From positions 558,001 through 622,000 of the forward strand of contig JALRME010000011.1 in assembly GCA_026120035.1 (NCBI GenBank): a stretch of 64,000 nt of DNA, in the 5' to 3' direction. Below are positions 21,397 to 34,212 of this stretch, in pieces; within the stretch, counting starts at the first letter, position 1; every line of letters begins with the position of its first letter. Both the position numbers and the translations under genes were made by a program. Source of the stretch: Coleophoma eucalyptorum (Eukaryota > Ascomycota > Leotiomycetes > Helotiales > Dermateaceae). The notes under the pieces were generated by a model that worked only from the letters and a program-made list of their open reading frames with translations, made no database searches and was not told where the DNA came from.

Positions 21397-21783
21397 GTTG
21401 GTTTTGGGACTACAAACCCTTTGTGCTGTTGCATTTTCAATGCTTTGAGCCCCCAAACAGAGTCCTGAGAAGAACTAGATTCTCTCTTTTCGCACGAGAA
21501 ATCTTATCCCTCCTTGACGCCTTCAAAGCACCTTCAACCCGTAGAAAGTAAGTACCCTCCTGGTTACGTAAACACATTATTCCAAAGCTGCATTTCTTTT
21601 GAAGCCGAGCCAATGATATGTTACACATGTATTCTCAATTAGCTCGTGTAATGGTTACCCCCAGGTTTGACCTGCAAGCTAGAGACTTGAGTTTAACTAT
21701 GCAGCCAAGGTAATAAATATACTTTCCAGAAAAGCTGATGCTCGCTTAAGCCCCTTAATCCACGAAATCTAAGTACCAACCAT
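21397..21783. other. intergenic, convergent 3' ends
   Basis: 387 bp between the dehydratase stop and the carboxypeptidase stop. I see 3' UTR-like sequence only. A segment near 21640 (GCTCGTGTAATGGTTAC) faintly resembles a tRNA D-arm but lacks a matching T-arm. Confidence 0.4.
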
Positions 21784-24269
21784 TTAAGCCTCACCCAGAA
21801 CTCTCTGTTTCCCTTCCTCTCCATTTTCGATAGTCTTTTCGTCATCTTCTTCATATTCAATAACAACCCAATCCTTGACCACTACCTTTCCCTCCTCAAC
21901 CTTCTTCCATTGCTCCGGCGTACAACTGGATGGAAACTTCACATAACAAACGCTCTCGGGCCACTCGGGGACTTCGTTCTTGATATGCCACGTCGAAGCT
22001 GGTCCAACGCTCGTGAAGTCATCAAAAACAGGTATTAATCCCGTTCCAATGTCCTTGTTAAACATAGCGCGCATAAAGACGGCGTAAGCGAGCGAAGGCT
22101 GGTATGATGGAACTTTTTGTTTGTCAGTTAGCTTAGATTCTCTTCTGGGTCGGGGACAAGGAGTAGAAAGTGCGAAAAAAAAAAGACAAACCCTCATGAC
22201 CAGCCTGGAAAATCCTAGCGAAGCTAAAATTGCCATACTGCTTTACCATACCACCAATACCGTCCTGCTCCGTAAAAACGGGCATATAACCGGCATTCCT
22301 AAACCCCCCAGACCCTTCATACTCCACAGCATGCAAGGCCCGCTCGCCTTCAACCCAGTTACAAGCGAAATCACGATCCCCATACATCGTATGCACCTTG
22401 ATGCCGTTGTCGAGAAGGTAGCCGAGTGCGGAGATGCGCGAGCCACGTGCATAGTCACCGGTTGACTTAAAAGCGGATGCGACCGATTCAGAGGACATTG
22501 TGTGGTTTACGGAGACCCCAAGAGCAGACTGAACCCAGTGCTGGTTGAGATAACCGGCGAAATCTTGGAGATTGATATTAGTTACGGTCTAATGGAGTGT
22601 GGTTGAGACTACGTACATGGCTCTGGGAATGGATCTGCTGCTGGATGAGCGATATCAAAGCGGGATCTTGGTTTCTGCTGTGGTCAGCGAGGATCCTCTC
22701 CAGTTGTCTGTTCGCAAGAAAATGAAACCTGGAAAAATAGTAAGCTTACATCTGGGTATTTCTCATAAGGCCCATTCATAGATTGGCAATTCTGGCGTGC
22801 TTCGATGCAGATCTTGGTAACATGTTCCAAGGACCCTATATCAAGAGGATCCATTTCCTCCTCTACTGCCTTGCATTTTAAAATACCATCTCGGCAGCCC
22901 CCTTCTTTCCAAAAAGATTCTATAGCTTCGTCATATTGAGATTCATTGATAGCTTTGATCCCATACGTCTATTCTCGTCAGCAATCAATACGTATTAGAG
23001 TCGTATAGCATAATACGGGAAAGACAGAAAGCCAAGCTTACATTGTTCCATGCGAAGTCTGCATATGCTAACATTTGCATCTCACAATCAAGACACCCAT
23101 TGATGATACCCAAGGTATCCAGTTTGAGTAGATGAGTCCCTGGACCTGCAATGCTGCCGTTCAGGATCCGCTCATTCTGCGCCTGCCAGAACCGAAAGAA
23201 ACCCGGACCGTATCTCCCGCCATAACTCTCCGTCCACAAACTAATCTTCTCATCCTTTGGCTTATAAGCTGGAAATTCTTCGAACCACGTCTGCGCAAAA
23301 TGCCAAATGGCGTGTGCAGCGTGCTCGGTGGTGTTGGCTGTTGCATTCAGATTTTGTGATGCGAAGGTGCCAAGGTAGAACGTATTATTTTGTTCCGGGA
23401 GGGCCTCTGAGGATGAGAAGCTTGTGGGTGTGATAGTTCCATTCCAGGGATCATATGTGCCATTTGTGAGTACATCGTAGGAGAACCCTACTTGTGTGGG
23501 TTGGTCTATATACAACATATTTACCTCGTTGTTCCAGGACCATGGATTTAGGTACGTGGAATTAGAATCACTACCCACAAAACAAGGTCCATTTTCTTGT
23601 AGGAGACCCATGAGACTGGTTGCTCCGGGTCCGCCATTGAGCCTGTGATGTTTCTTAGTATAGGCTCTAGACAGCTGCAGAGTTAGTGCAAAGTAGAGGA
23701 TCCTCAATCGATCATACCAGACCCATTTGCACCTCACATCCATGCAGCATAAATTGCAAACTTACCAAAGGGACAATGGAGCATTCTCAGGATCCTTCCT
23801 AGCTTCAAAGAACCAAAAGAATCTATGCATGAGATGATCAGCTTTCACATGTTAAGCCTTCACCCAAATCCTCCACATGCAGAAAACCAAAAATAAAGGG
23901 TAAGCGTAACATACGTATTGATAGGATACAGCTGATCCTCGCCCACGATATCACTCAAAAGGCCAACAGGAAGGTGTACATAACCGCTGAAACTCCGGAT
24001 GCCAGGCGTAGTTTCGCATATACCTGGCTATATCCGGGCAGCACCACCAATCAGTATTTTCCTCACCCTGGTGCCAACTCTCTCGATATAAGTGGGACGA
24101 GGAATTGAAATACCTCTTTGAATGAAATCTCAACTCCATCATGGAATTTTGATTTCAAAACCGTGAGGCCAGGGATATCAGAAGCTCGGGGTGGGAATTG
24201 TGCACGCGTGAATGTGAGGCAGCTCAGCGCTGATAAGAGTGCCAGTGGGCGCAGAGGGGGTAGATACAT
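21784..24269 (-). CDS. secreted serine carboxypeptidase (peptidase family S10)
   Basis: Eight exons on the minus strand (24114-24269, 23915-24027, 23766-23822, 23042-23642, 22750-22968, 22617-22674, 22192-22563, 21784-22112) encode 634 residues. It removes C-terminal residues from peptides at acidic pH. A signal peptide covers about residues 1-23 (ends FTRAQ). The S10 core follows: NGGPGATS (oxyanion region; GGPGSSS is commoner), Ser248 in TESYGGRYG, Asp466 in [10 protein letters not shown] and His524 in QAGHEVPSYQP. Many N-x-S/T sites suggest glycosylation. The 3' splice sites follow short pyrimidine tracts, and the last intron starts GTTTGT. The charged tail beyond the His is usual in carboxypeptidase S1-like members. 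All catalytic residues are present, so it should be active. Confidence 0.95.
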
Positions 24270-25361
24270 GATGCTTCGTTACTTTGGCTCTCTCCTCCTG
24301 GCTCTTCTCTTATCCAGGGAAGGTGATTGAATGAGCAGAGATAGCTAAAGCCTCGAACTATATGAGGAGGTAAATGTTTAGCAGAGTTCCACTCCGAGAT
24401 AGGTACCTTGGGATTATCACCGGACCCCGCCGCCGACTGTGGTTGCAGTGCTGAGTCGCAAGGCAAGCCAGTCTTTAGCATGGGACGACTGGGTCTGTAT
24501 GAATCGCAAGTCTGCCTTCCTTATTTGCTCTAGTCTTGTCTAGGCTGTTTTCCAGGGAAGAAAGGTGGGATGAGGATATAATATAGTCACGTGCTGTATA
24601 AGTAAATCACTTTGAGTTATCACCATTGTTATGGTCCCATAAACTTGTCTTCTGGTATTTTCTGAGAGTCTAGGCTGTTTAAGATTCTATAGATATAGAT
24701 GTCACCGGTTGCTACTCACATGGCAAATCACTGCATAGCGGCCTAATCAAAATGCAGAAAACGATAAGCAGAAGAGAAGTCTATATCATTGGCCTAAGAT
24801 AAAAGTCTCCTCTAACAGACCAAGCACTACTAGTAATACTCCTATACTAGCTAAAAAGCCATTCTCTTGTTATCAGCCATCCTCCAAGCTCGAAAACAAA
24901 TAACAATAACAATTCCTTCGTACTTTTCAGGAAAGGAACGCAGAAAGAAAACCAAAAGCCAAGTTTACGCAAAGAGTACATGCATCCATTGCGTACAAGG
25001 ACAGAATAATTAGGTTTGTTCGATGGTGAAAGCTGTAAAACGGCGCAGAAGTGTTGCTTAATGCTCGAGAGTTCGCAATGATGGTAAGCCGGCACAATAA
25101 CATAACATAATTCCGAGAGAAACAAAGGAGATTTGTCTTTTGTATGATCGTGGAGGAAGAGATTGAGTCGTGAGCGGTCCAAAACCATAAATCATCCCTT
25201 CTTTATCCTTTCAGTCTGCCCTATCTCATCTGATGATCTCCGAGCGTTATTCCTCTTCCAAACAAAACGAAAATGAAGTTGTCCTAGCTGAAGAGTGGTG
25301 AGGGGTATCTTGAAAGTATCGAATCCAAACATCCGTATTTGTGGGTCCAACCCTCACACAC
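24270..25361. other. intergenic upstream of the carboxypeptidase
   Basis: 1.1 kb between two minus-strand genes. The left part is presumably the carboxypeptidase promoter and the right part the perilipin 3' UTR. No TATA box, repeat or gene was recognised with confidence. Confidence 0.4.
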
Positions 25362-25960
25362 TTAGTTGTTCAACTTCTCGTTGGCAACTTCTTTTACTTC
25401 CGTCTTCTTCTTGCTCAAGAATGAGGAAATCCAGCTCAAAGTGTCGGAGCTAACCACAAGGCCGGTCGCCAAAGCAGCCTTTCCGTAGCCGACGATGCCC
25501 TCGGCACCGACATTCTTCTTCTCGGCGTTGAAGGTCTTGAAGACATAGTCCTTTCCATCCATACTTAGCTTGAGGGGTAGGAAGACAAATCCCTTGCCCT
25601 CCTCATAAAGCTCTTCGGTTGGCTTCTTGATGGTTGGGAACTTAGAATCAATGGTGGAGAGGGTGTTGTCTCCAATGCTGTCGGCCTTCTTGGCATATGG
25701 AATGATGTACGGCGAGAATTTGCTGTAGTAAACTCTGAGATATGGAATGACTGGCTTTCCAAACTTGTCAAAACTGGTTGCGCTGATGTTCAAGGTCTTT
25801 TTTCCAATTGGGTGCGACTTGAAGGTAGTGATGGAGTCGGAGATGACGGGATAGGAAGTGAGATGCTAGAGGAAGAATTAGCTCATGCTGAATCTTCATT
25901 ACATGCGCAGCTTACGCTGATGAAAGCCGAGGAAGGCGTCTCGCCATTGACTTGAGCCAT
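25362..25960 (-). CDS. CAP20: perilipin-like lipid-droplet protein (CAP20 type)
   Basis: Exons 25916-25960 and 25362-25865 on the minus strand, with a 50-bp intron, give 182 residues. The sequence matches fungal perilipins known as CAP20 in Colletotrichum and MPL1 in Metarhizium, which coat lipid droplets and support appressorial turgor in pathogens. Visible parts: the short first exon MAQVNGETPSSAFIS, then HLTSYPVISDSITTFKSHPI, the KPVIPYLRVYYSKFSPYI segment, and the amphipathic GYGKAALATGLVVSSDTLSW stretch. A Lys/Glu-rich tail ends in KLNN. No membrane-spanning segment is expected. The gene has a long upstream region without other genes. Presence of CAP20 does not by itself prove a plant pathogen, since the family is widespread. 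Confidence 0.93.
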
Positions 25961-28900
25961 GTTGTTGGTGGTAGTGATGATCGGGGTTTCAGAAGCTTCG
26001 GAATGGGGCATATAGGTGTCTATGGAATCGGTAGAGTCAGTAACGTGCCAATACCTTGGTCGTCGTGCTGCCATGCGACGATGGATAAGACAAGAAGACT
26101 TTTTTTCCGGTGACAGACTACGTCGAGAGCCACGACGGTGCCTTGCATTAAGTGACCGGATCAAAGGGGAACAGAGCCATGTCTGACTGACTTACTTGGT
26201 GACAGTGTGATGGTGTGGGGTGAGACTTGATTGAGTTGGTCTGGTGACAGTGTTGGTAGACGTGCGTCTTTATGTGTTTGTGAGAAGAGGTGAAAAAGAG
26301 CTGGTAGCAAGAGAGAGGTAAGAAGGCAGGACGTGGTGGGCTTGAGTTTGGGTTTATGGGAATTCCATAGCTCGAGGGAGGGACTCTTAGGCGGCGACTA
26401 TTGGATGGCAGAGCTAGCTCGACCTTGTTCATCATTCATGCGCCACACCACACTTCCCTTAAGCACCAACGTTTCCACAACCCAGCTACATTACCTTGCC
26501 TTGCTTTCTGGTCGACGGGTCTAATGGTCCTGCGGGGCAAGCAGGCGCCAGGTCTCTCCTCTCTGCTCGCCTCTTGCATGTGCTCCCTAATATAGGGAGG
26601 GAGTCCTGTCAATCTGCGCTCTCTGCGGCAAGATGCCGCCGATGCAGACGCAGCTTTCTATGTGGGACTGGAAATGCACAGCGTCATGTCCGGTCGAATC
26701 ATGCTTGCGCGATGCTTCCTGCAAGGTGTTTCTCCATTGCCCATGCATTGCTCACACACCGTATGAATGCAATGCGTGTGGGGGACATAGTTACAATTCT
26801 GTGGAAATAATGATCGCAGCACTGTTGGGGACGAGGAGGGGGAGCAGACAGACACGTCGCGCCCGGTCAAGCCACAGCCAGACTTCAACGCGCAGGGGCA
26901 GGGGTGCTTGTATGACGATGCGCCAGCTGTTGTATTTGCATGTGAAAGTTGGCGCAAAGACTGCGACGCGTTGAGAGATAAGGATGACACTCGCTATGTA
27001 TTGCAGTACCGTTCAAGTCCACGATGCCGCAGTAAAATGCAGAGGTCTTTTATTCTGTATCAGTAGGGTGTCAATTTCATTTGTACATTACAATCCATCT
27101 CGCGTTCACGATTGTTGGACGGTGAGTTCTTAGGATAGCATTCTGACATTCCTCACAGAAACAGACAATGAAATGGCGTTATTTCGCACTGTGGGATCAT
27201 TTATCATCCACTGCAGCCATGCCGTTACTTTCCCCATCCAGTCCAGTCCAGTCCAGTCCAGTCCAGTCAGGGGAGACAGAGGGATGTGGTACGGAACCTT
27301 CAGGTTACGACTGATGACACATTCCTTTTGTCCCCTATTACTTGACGATCCACGTTGTACGGACGTACAAGATTCATGTGGTATCATTGTGATACATTTA
27401 GTTATCATTTCCCGCCTCCTCTATCACCTTTTTTTCAGCCTTATCTCTGAAGCAGAACTGTTACTTTGCCCCCTCGGAGTCCGACTATCAAGACGAATCC
27501 TCCCAAATTGGGAGATCGGCTCCAGGATTCAACAGTCCGACGTCGTAATGAATCTAGCGCCCATCTTCGGTAGCGCCAGCCTCCTTCGCCTGCTTGACGG
27601 CTTCGCATCGCAACCAGATAGTTGCAGACAGAACAGAGTCTAGTATATCAAAATGGAGTCACCGAGGCACGAGCAAGGTCAAGCAGTCAAGCAACCAGAC
27701 CACCGACTGTCTCGTGCAAATATAGAAGCGTCATGGTCCATTCGACTGGCGGCAACAGTCTTCCTTCCGTCCTATGGCAGCTGTCTTCTCATGCAATTTT
27801 CATGCAATTGTAACATTTTCTCATCAATAGAAGCTTTCACAACGGTCATGCCGCATAGCATGTGTTTATCGAGCATCAAGTGCGACCTCGTTTGCACATG
27901 CTTCTTGCATTCTTTCAAACTTCCCAATCGTATCCACATCGAGAAAAACGAACGACATGGACCGGGGCCCTGGAAGCAAAATAATGGGTCCCCCGATAAA
28001 TGCTCCAGCCACACTTATGTCATCGCCGTTCTCTTTGACATGTGAAAGTAGATTACACTACACTTTCACTGCGCTACTTCTCAACAACAATCCCGCACTC
28101 ACATCTCCTCATCAATAAGGCATTACATATACCCCATCTCCCCATTATCTTTCCTCTCCAAACATTTGCCATCCAATTCGTTGAGCCTTTGCACATTTCA
28201 ATTACGTTTAGCATCTTCGCCATCGCCTCTGCGTTCTGTTGCCTGCTTGGTACGGGGAAAACATGTTGGGCTTCCTTCCATCCCAAAGCTTCATGGCTGA
28301 CTGCTGGACTGGCTCATGATTATCATGCCAAGAGAATTCAGGGGCATACATTAGCTCTATGTGCGAGTGGCCTGGCACAGTATGGTGTGGTTCGCCGGCA
28401 CGGTATTCCGGGTAGTATTTTAATTATATCCCGTTGTCTTCCTTCTTCCGCCTGAGGTCAGTTAAAGATGCCCATAGCTGAGAACATCGCAAACGCTTGG
28501 CTGCATTACTAGTGCTTTTTGTATTGCAATCCATTGTTTTCTAACGTTTTGCTCGTTAAGAATCGTTTTCCCGGTGAATATAGTCCGGGTTGGTTGAGAT
28601 GCCGGCTGACACGGTCCGGTCCGGATTGGGTGCTTATTACTTCCGCTTGCCTGAGCTTCATTGGCGTCCGGGTACGAGGCCCATTTATGGTGAGGAGACA
28701 AACATTTGAGAGAAGTATGTCGGTAGCTACAGTACAATCCTCCGAGGATAATTAAACCTTGACTGGTCTTTCGCCTCAGGGGCTGTGGACGAATAACTTA
28801 TAGAGAATCGCCATAGGCGAGGGCACAGGGCAGGGGCTTATTTATCCTCGGAGTATTATATGCGTTTGTCTTATTGTAGGGGTCTGCCTCTGCTTCTATG

Positions 28901-29641
28901 TTCTAGGCTGTAGTCCCAGGCCAATCATCAAAAGACAGAAAAACAAAAGTACATTGATATATCAACTCAAGTTCTCTACTATAAAGATGCTAGATCCTGG
29001 ATCAAAGAAATAGAGAATTTGTAGAAAATATCTGTCTTCGGCAAGTACTTGAAATTCAGCTACGAAAGTAGAAAGCAGTACTTTATAGATATGTGAAGTA
29101 ATGATAACAGAAGATTGTGCCTCAAAGACTACCACCTATTTCATACTACTTAACCCAGGGTGTCTTAACTATAACCTTTCCTGGAGCTATCAGTATTTAA
29201 GAAGTAAGTTAAAGCCGATTAATATAGTTGCTAGCCTATTTAACTTGTGCACATTCCATTACCTCAAGGTACTGATAACCTTAATTTGCTGTACCTTAGG
29301 TAACGATTTGGCTTATATCTTATCAACTACCATAACTTAGAATATGATTAGCGTACCTCACAGACGACTATTGAACACTACTCTCTATAAGCCTCCACCT
29401 TTTTATTCAGAAAAGCAATGGAGGAATATTACCACAAAAGCAGTGGTTTTTGACAGATATGGTCATTTTTGCCAAGGTAGTTGAGGTATTTTGCTCATAA
29501 AAAAACCCCTCACGGTCTATATCAGGTATGCGAAATAAGCACCTTAATTTACGAATACGGTATGCCTGGGGCATAATATCCTCCCGAGAAACCTCCTGCA
29601 CGCTTTGTGCAGCGAAATTAACGGGACAATCCCGTGGGGAT
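25961..29641. other. gene-free stretch, partly AT-rich
   Basis: 3.7 kb between the perilipin start and the HET pseudogene. The left third should include the perilipin promoter and leader. A pentanucleotide repeat lies at 27237-27266. From about 28900 to 29450 the sequence is AT-rich with many TpA steps, as in sequence decayed by repeat-induced mutation, but no transposon protein can be read. Frames inside are short and overlapping. At 29622-29634 is CGGGACAATCCCG, discussed under findings. Confidence 0.45.
27237..27266 (+). repeat. (TCCAG)6 tandem repeat
   Basis: Six perfect copies of TCCAG followed by a partial TCAG. A simple microsatellite in a gene-free stretch. Confidence 0.9.
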
Positions 29642-31673
29642 ATGACGGCTCGATTATGCAAGGTATGCGACGGGATGGTTGCCGAGATGAATAACGGGAG
29701 TCTAAAGAGTGTTAAAGATCGCGCGGTTCGAATGAGTGTTTCCTATGAAAGTCTTGTCAAATTCCAATAAGTCCGTAGTTCAAGGCTGCCAGCTCTACCA
29801 GTTGGGGTATAAAAAGCTGAAAGACCGAATTGAAGAAGAGATTGGCCGGATCACGGACATAAGAGGGCGTATAAGCATAACTGCCTATCCTGATTATGAC
29901 GGAGATACCGGTGAATTCTTCGTCAGTCCGGAGCGTCCAGACCGTGATGCTTTGGATGGTAATCCAGCTGCTAGTGTGCAGCTGTTGATGGTTAGGACGA
30001 AGGAACTTCAGGACAAGATACCACAAAGCAAGATTATTCCTCTACGGGGCGACTCCAAGGAGTCTTTTGGCCTGAATAAACAATGGCTGGCACTCTGTAA
30101 TATTTCACATGAGCTGTGCCGAGCTTTCCTCAATGCTATTCCAACTACGAGTCCCACTCGTCTTGTGGATGTGGGCGGGCCTGGCTCTTCCTCCATCTCC
30201 TTGTGTGCTTCGAAAATACCTGCACCGGTGAGATATGCAACGCTCAGTCATTGCTGGGGTAAAATCCCAATGGCGAAACTCCTGACATCAAACCTCAATG
30301 AGTTCCGAGAAAAAATACTTACGCAACATTTGTCGAGGATGTTCGTGGGTGCTATACATCTTATACGTATGTTGGGCCTGCGTTACCTATGGATAGATGC
30401 GTTATGCATCATTCAAGACGATGTTGAAGACTAGGGGAGGGAAGCATCTCGAATGACATCCATCTACCAAAACTCCTACCTCAATATCGCTGCTGCTGCT
30501 GCTGCGCCAGATGGGAATTCTGGACTGTTCTTCGACCGAAACGCCGAATTCTTCAATGATCCCCCAATCATTCTGAGCACCGAGCCACAAGAGCAGCTGG
30601 AATCACCACCCACGCAGCCTACACCAGTTGGCTCTGCTCACAATGTAGCAGAGAAAATCAAGAACCCAAAATTTGGCAATCAGGGCACAGGCAGGCTGAC
30701 TTGCATTGACCATTGTTTCCTATGGCATGAACGGCGATTTTGTCCTTTGTCAGAACGAGCATGGGACTTTCAAGAAAGACACCTAGCGCCACGGACGGTT
30801 CTCTTTTCTAGACGACAGATATATTGGCAATGTAGATGCCAAAGCTATTGCGAGATATTGCCCGAGCGGATGTCAAAGCCTCACACCGCACTAGACTTCA
30901 AATGATTGGTTGATGAACTCGAAAATCCAAACGCTAGATGGACCGACATTGTTGTTAGCTATAGTAGCCACCTGTTGATGAATGAAGATGATCGACTTGT
31001 GACCCTCTCAGGCGTGGCTCGATTGCTAGGTGACAGATGGAGGACTGATTATCTAGCGGGCCTCTGGCGTGACAATCTTCTGCCTCCGCTGCTGTGGCAT
31101 GGTTACGATTTTAGCCCAAGGCCTTCGGCCTACCTAAGTCCATCGTGGTCGTGGGTTTCGATTGGTGGGAAAATCGTATTCATAGGTGCAACATCTATTT
31201 TTAAGAGTATGAAGCCGGTCAGCTTAGTAGAAGTCGTTCAGTATGACGCCCTCGCCACGGGAGATATTTATGGTCAAGTTGTTGATGGACGACTCGTCTT
31301 GAAATGCGCGGCACTGTTGAAAACGGGATATTGGCTCAACGAGCATGGTGATAAACATAACAATAATGGGGCTGTTTCTTTAAGTTTTGCTCAGAAGAGC
31401 GGTCCAGATCTGCCATTTGCTTCGTCTGAGGTGTATTGGGACCCACCCTCGACCGAATTCAATGGCCTTGTATACTGCATGCTTTTTTATGAGAGATCAT
31501 GCTCTGGAAAAGCTAAAACCACTGAGGGCTTCTTCTCGTTGAAAAGATGGGAGGCAAGCGTGGCGAATTCATCCGTGTGGGCAAATTCGATGGTTTTCCT
31601 GAGGACGAAACCAGTTTTCCGAATATCTCAACTTGGGTTGATGAATCGATATACATTGAAAAAGTGGGCATAA
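29642..31673 (+). pseudogene. HET-domain protein pseudogene
   Basis: A heterokaryon-incompatibility type reading frame broken three times. The start region (ATG at 29642, LCKVCDGMVAEM) is in one frame. Near 29745-29770 the reading must shift to the frame that carries GCQLYQLGYKKLKDR. Downstream the HET motifs are clear: RYATLSHCWG and LRYLWIDALCIIQDD. A TAG at 30432-30434 replaces the Trp normally found after QDDxxD, and a TGA at 30903-30905 interrupts the C-terminal half. The rest stays open in the same frame to 31673. Both stops are single transitions from sense codons, TGG to TAG being G to A. An expected Cys in the GCxLCxL motif is Tyr (TAC), another G-to-A type change. HET proteins trigger cell death on non-self fusion, so loss of function is common. 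An intact relative probably existed recently. Confidence 0.88.
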
Positions 31674-32927
31674 GACATTATGGGCGTGAAACTTACATTG
31701 TACACATAGTCTAACGAAGTTTTCCGAGTACCAAGAAAAGAGATATAGTATCTTTTGACGAGCTTGCTAGAAATATAATTTCCTCTTGGGCAGAAAGTTT
31801 ACTACAAAACCAATATTACCTGTTGGCTGGCACAATGCAAAGCATAGTGTGGTAGATGTACCTTGGTAACAACGATTTAAACGCTATGGTTCTTTATATA
31901 CTTTCACAGTCCTGCAGTCCTATTTTCTGCACGCCGATGATACATCCGTACTTTTCATATTCCAATTATTAATTGCTCTTTGCATTGAATTGTCTCCCAT
32001 ATTTAGTGTTAAGTGTTGATGTTTGAGATAATCCCTTCTCTTGCATGTAGTCTTCATGTTCAGCAGGGAACGTATCTTTCTATCCCAGTGATCTTGGTCC
32101 TCATCGTAGGTGTAGGTAGAGTGAGTGAGTTGCATTCAGTCCAGAAACCCCAAGAAGGAGAGTTCAAAGTTTGTATATATAGCGCGATTGTGTGTAATGT
32201 GAGGTGGAAGAATGCTCTGAAATCCACGAGCTAAAGGGTAATGGGAACAAGGCTATGCAGAGCGGCCTGAGAGCCAGAACAAGAAAAGCATCTGTATAGA
32301 AATGGTGTTGAATAACCAACAAGAAACACATCTCAGTATTTTGAGAGCAAATTCGAGAGAGACCGTTAAGACACTAGCCAGTTGTGCCATTCTCAACTAC
32401 TATTGTCCTTAGACCTTATTACAATTCCATTGCAGTGTGAGAGCCAGAGTATGATAGAAGGATCGCAAACACCATCGCCGCTCAAGGAACTAGACCATGG
32501 GAACAGCGAGAGAGCATTTTGTGGAATCATAGAACTTTCATTACTTTACTACAACTACCATTAAGCCTTGGGTCCGAAAGTATAACGAGGAACGGAAAGA
32601 AAAACATCAAGAACGACCGAGGGTATCCGACCAAAACAAAACAAAAACGTAAACTTCCCCAAACGACCCCGCCTGGTTGATCTGGAATTCACCGATGCCA
32701 TCAAACCCTTGGCCTGAATTTGAAAAGCAAGTAGAAAAACACATTAGCAGGATATTAGAAATACAATCCACAATCTGTCCCAGTCATCGTCCAATTCCAA
32801 GCCATACTTGACTCCCGAGATCGAGTTTGTGTGGTTTCAAACTAGTCCGTAACCATGGTGTAGGCCGTTTCATTGGGAGCTGTATTTTCATCACGAGACC
32901 AAGAGTCAGCTTGTGATATACTCATGT
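31674..32927. other. intergenic, convergent 3' ends
   Basis: 1.25 kb between the HET pseudogene end and the stomatin-family stop. AT-rich with short open frames only. The right part is probably the stomatin 3' UTR; nothing else seen. Confidence 0.4.
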
Positions 32928-34212
32928 TTAGATATTCTCGACGACATGAGCATTTATAGCTCTTTGAAAGTTAGAATCCTGACCTCCAAAGTCACTATCA
33001 AACTTCTGTGAGGCTGAGGGGCCGCTGCTATGCTCGGTACCCTCGCCGAATGCGTTGGCCATTTGCGATCCAATATTTGGTGCTCCTGGAAGGAAGATGA
33101 CCTTTGAGTTGGCGGACTTGGCCATGGCTTGCATTGCCTCGAGGTATCTGATTTGCATAGCTGGTGCAGAGGATAGAATATCGGCTGCTTGTCGCATGAG
33201 TTTGGCGGACTCGACTTCGGCACGTGCTGCGATGACCTTAGACTCTCCGATACGCTTGGATTGTGCGGCCATGGAGAGCGAGTCTTGGAGCTCATTGGAG
33301 AAAATGATATCCTTGATGAGCATGCTCTCAACTTGAACTCCCCATCCGGAAGCGACATCCTCAATGATTTCACCGATGGATTGAGCAAGCCTGAATATTG
33401 TTAGTGGAAGATATGAACAGAGATCGGAAGACATACTCTTCTCTGCGCTCAATGACATCTTGTAGAACACGGGCACCAACAACATGTCGAAGTGTTGTCT
33501 GAGTGCGCTCAATGAGGGCCTGACGAACGTTGGAAATACCAAAGGCAGCCTTGTGTGGAGAAATGATGTGGTAGTAGATGACGGATGTCAGGTGAAGAGT
33601 AACATTGTCCTTAGTCATGCAGACTTGCTTTGGAACCTCTATAAAAACCATCAGTACTGTACCAATAAAACCCACATGTGAAATACATACCAACAATCTG
33701 GATCTTGACGTCGACTTGAATCAGGCGCTCGCTGAGAGGGTTGATCTTAACAAGACCAGGGTCCACGGCGCGGTAAAACCGACCGAATTTCGTGACCAGA
33801 CCGACGTTACCTTGGGAGACGGGCTTGTATGGGTTGGGGCAGATAACGCAGCAAGGAATGGCACCAAGAGTACCAATGCAAGCACCGAGGCCGTTGACTA
33901 GCAAATGTTAGTTTTTGGGCCTTCTGCACTGCGGCATGCAGAACATCAATCGCAAACCTCAGTTTGAGGCACCGGAGGGTCCAACTTACTCATGCTTCCA
34001 TACCAGCCATGGGCACCAGCGTCATCACCCTGGAGAGTCTGCGCATAACTGGGCTGCAAATCCTCGCGGCGCGGGGGCTGCACATTCACGAGAGGGTTAT
34101 CACTGCGACCTGGTGTATTTCCCGAAGGACGGAATCCCCCATTGACGCCTGAAGCAGTGCCTTTAGCATCGTCAGACTTTCTCAGAGCAGTGGCGCTATC
34201 AGTAGATGCCAT
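32928..34212 (-). CDS. stomatin-family (SPFH/band 7) protein
   Basis: Exons 33990-34212, 33691-33897, 33437-33638 and 32928-33390 on the minus strand give 364 residues. SPFH proteins form oligomeric membrane scaffolds. An acidic/Gly/Pro-rich cytosolic N-terminus of about 75 residues precedes a hydrophobic hairpin (INGLGACIGTLGAIPCCVIC). The band-7 domain follows: SQGNVGLVTKFGRFYRAVDPGL, VPKQVCMTKDNVTL, the ERTQTTLRHVVGARVLQDVIERRE region, then GWGVQVESMLIKDI. A helical segment with Ala/Glu repeats (IAARAEVESAKLMRQAADIL) is typical of stomatins. A short Ser/Phe-rich tail ends the protein. It is of stomatin type rather than prohibitin or flotillin. The exact membrane (plasma membrane, vacuole or mitochondria) cannot be decided. 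Confidence 0.94.

Noticed and set aside
21640..21715. tRNA-like stretch between dehydratase and carboxypeptidase
   Set aside because: D-arm resemblance only; the T-arm and acceptor stem do not pair.
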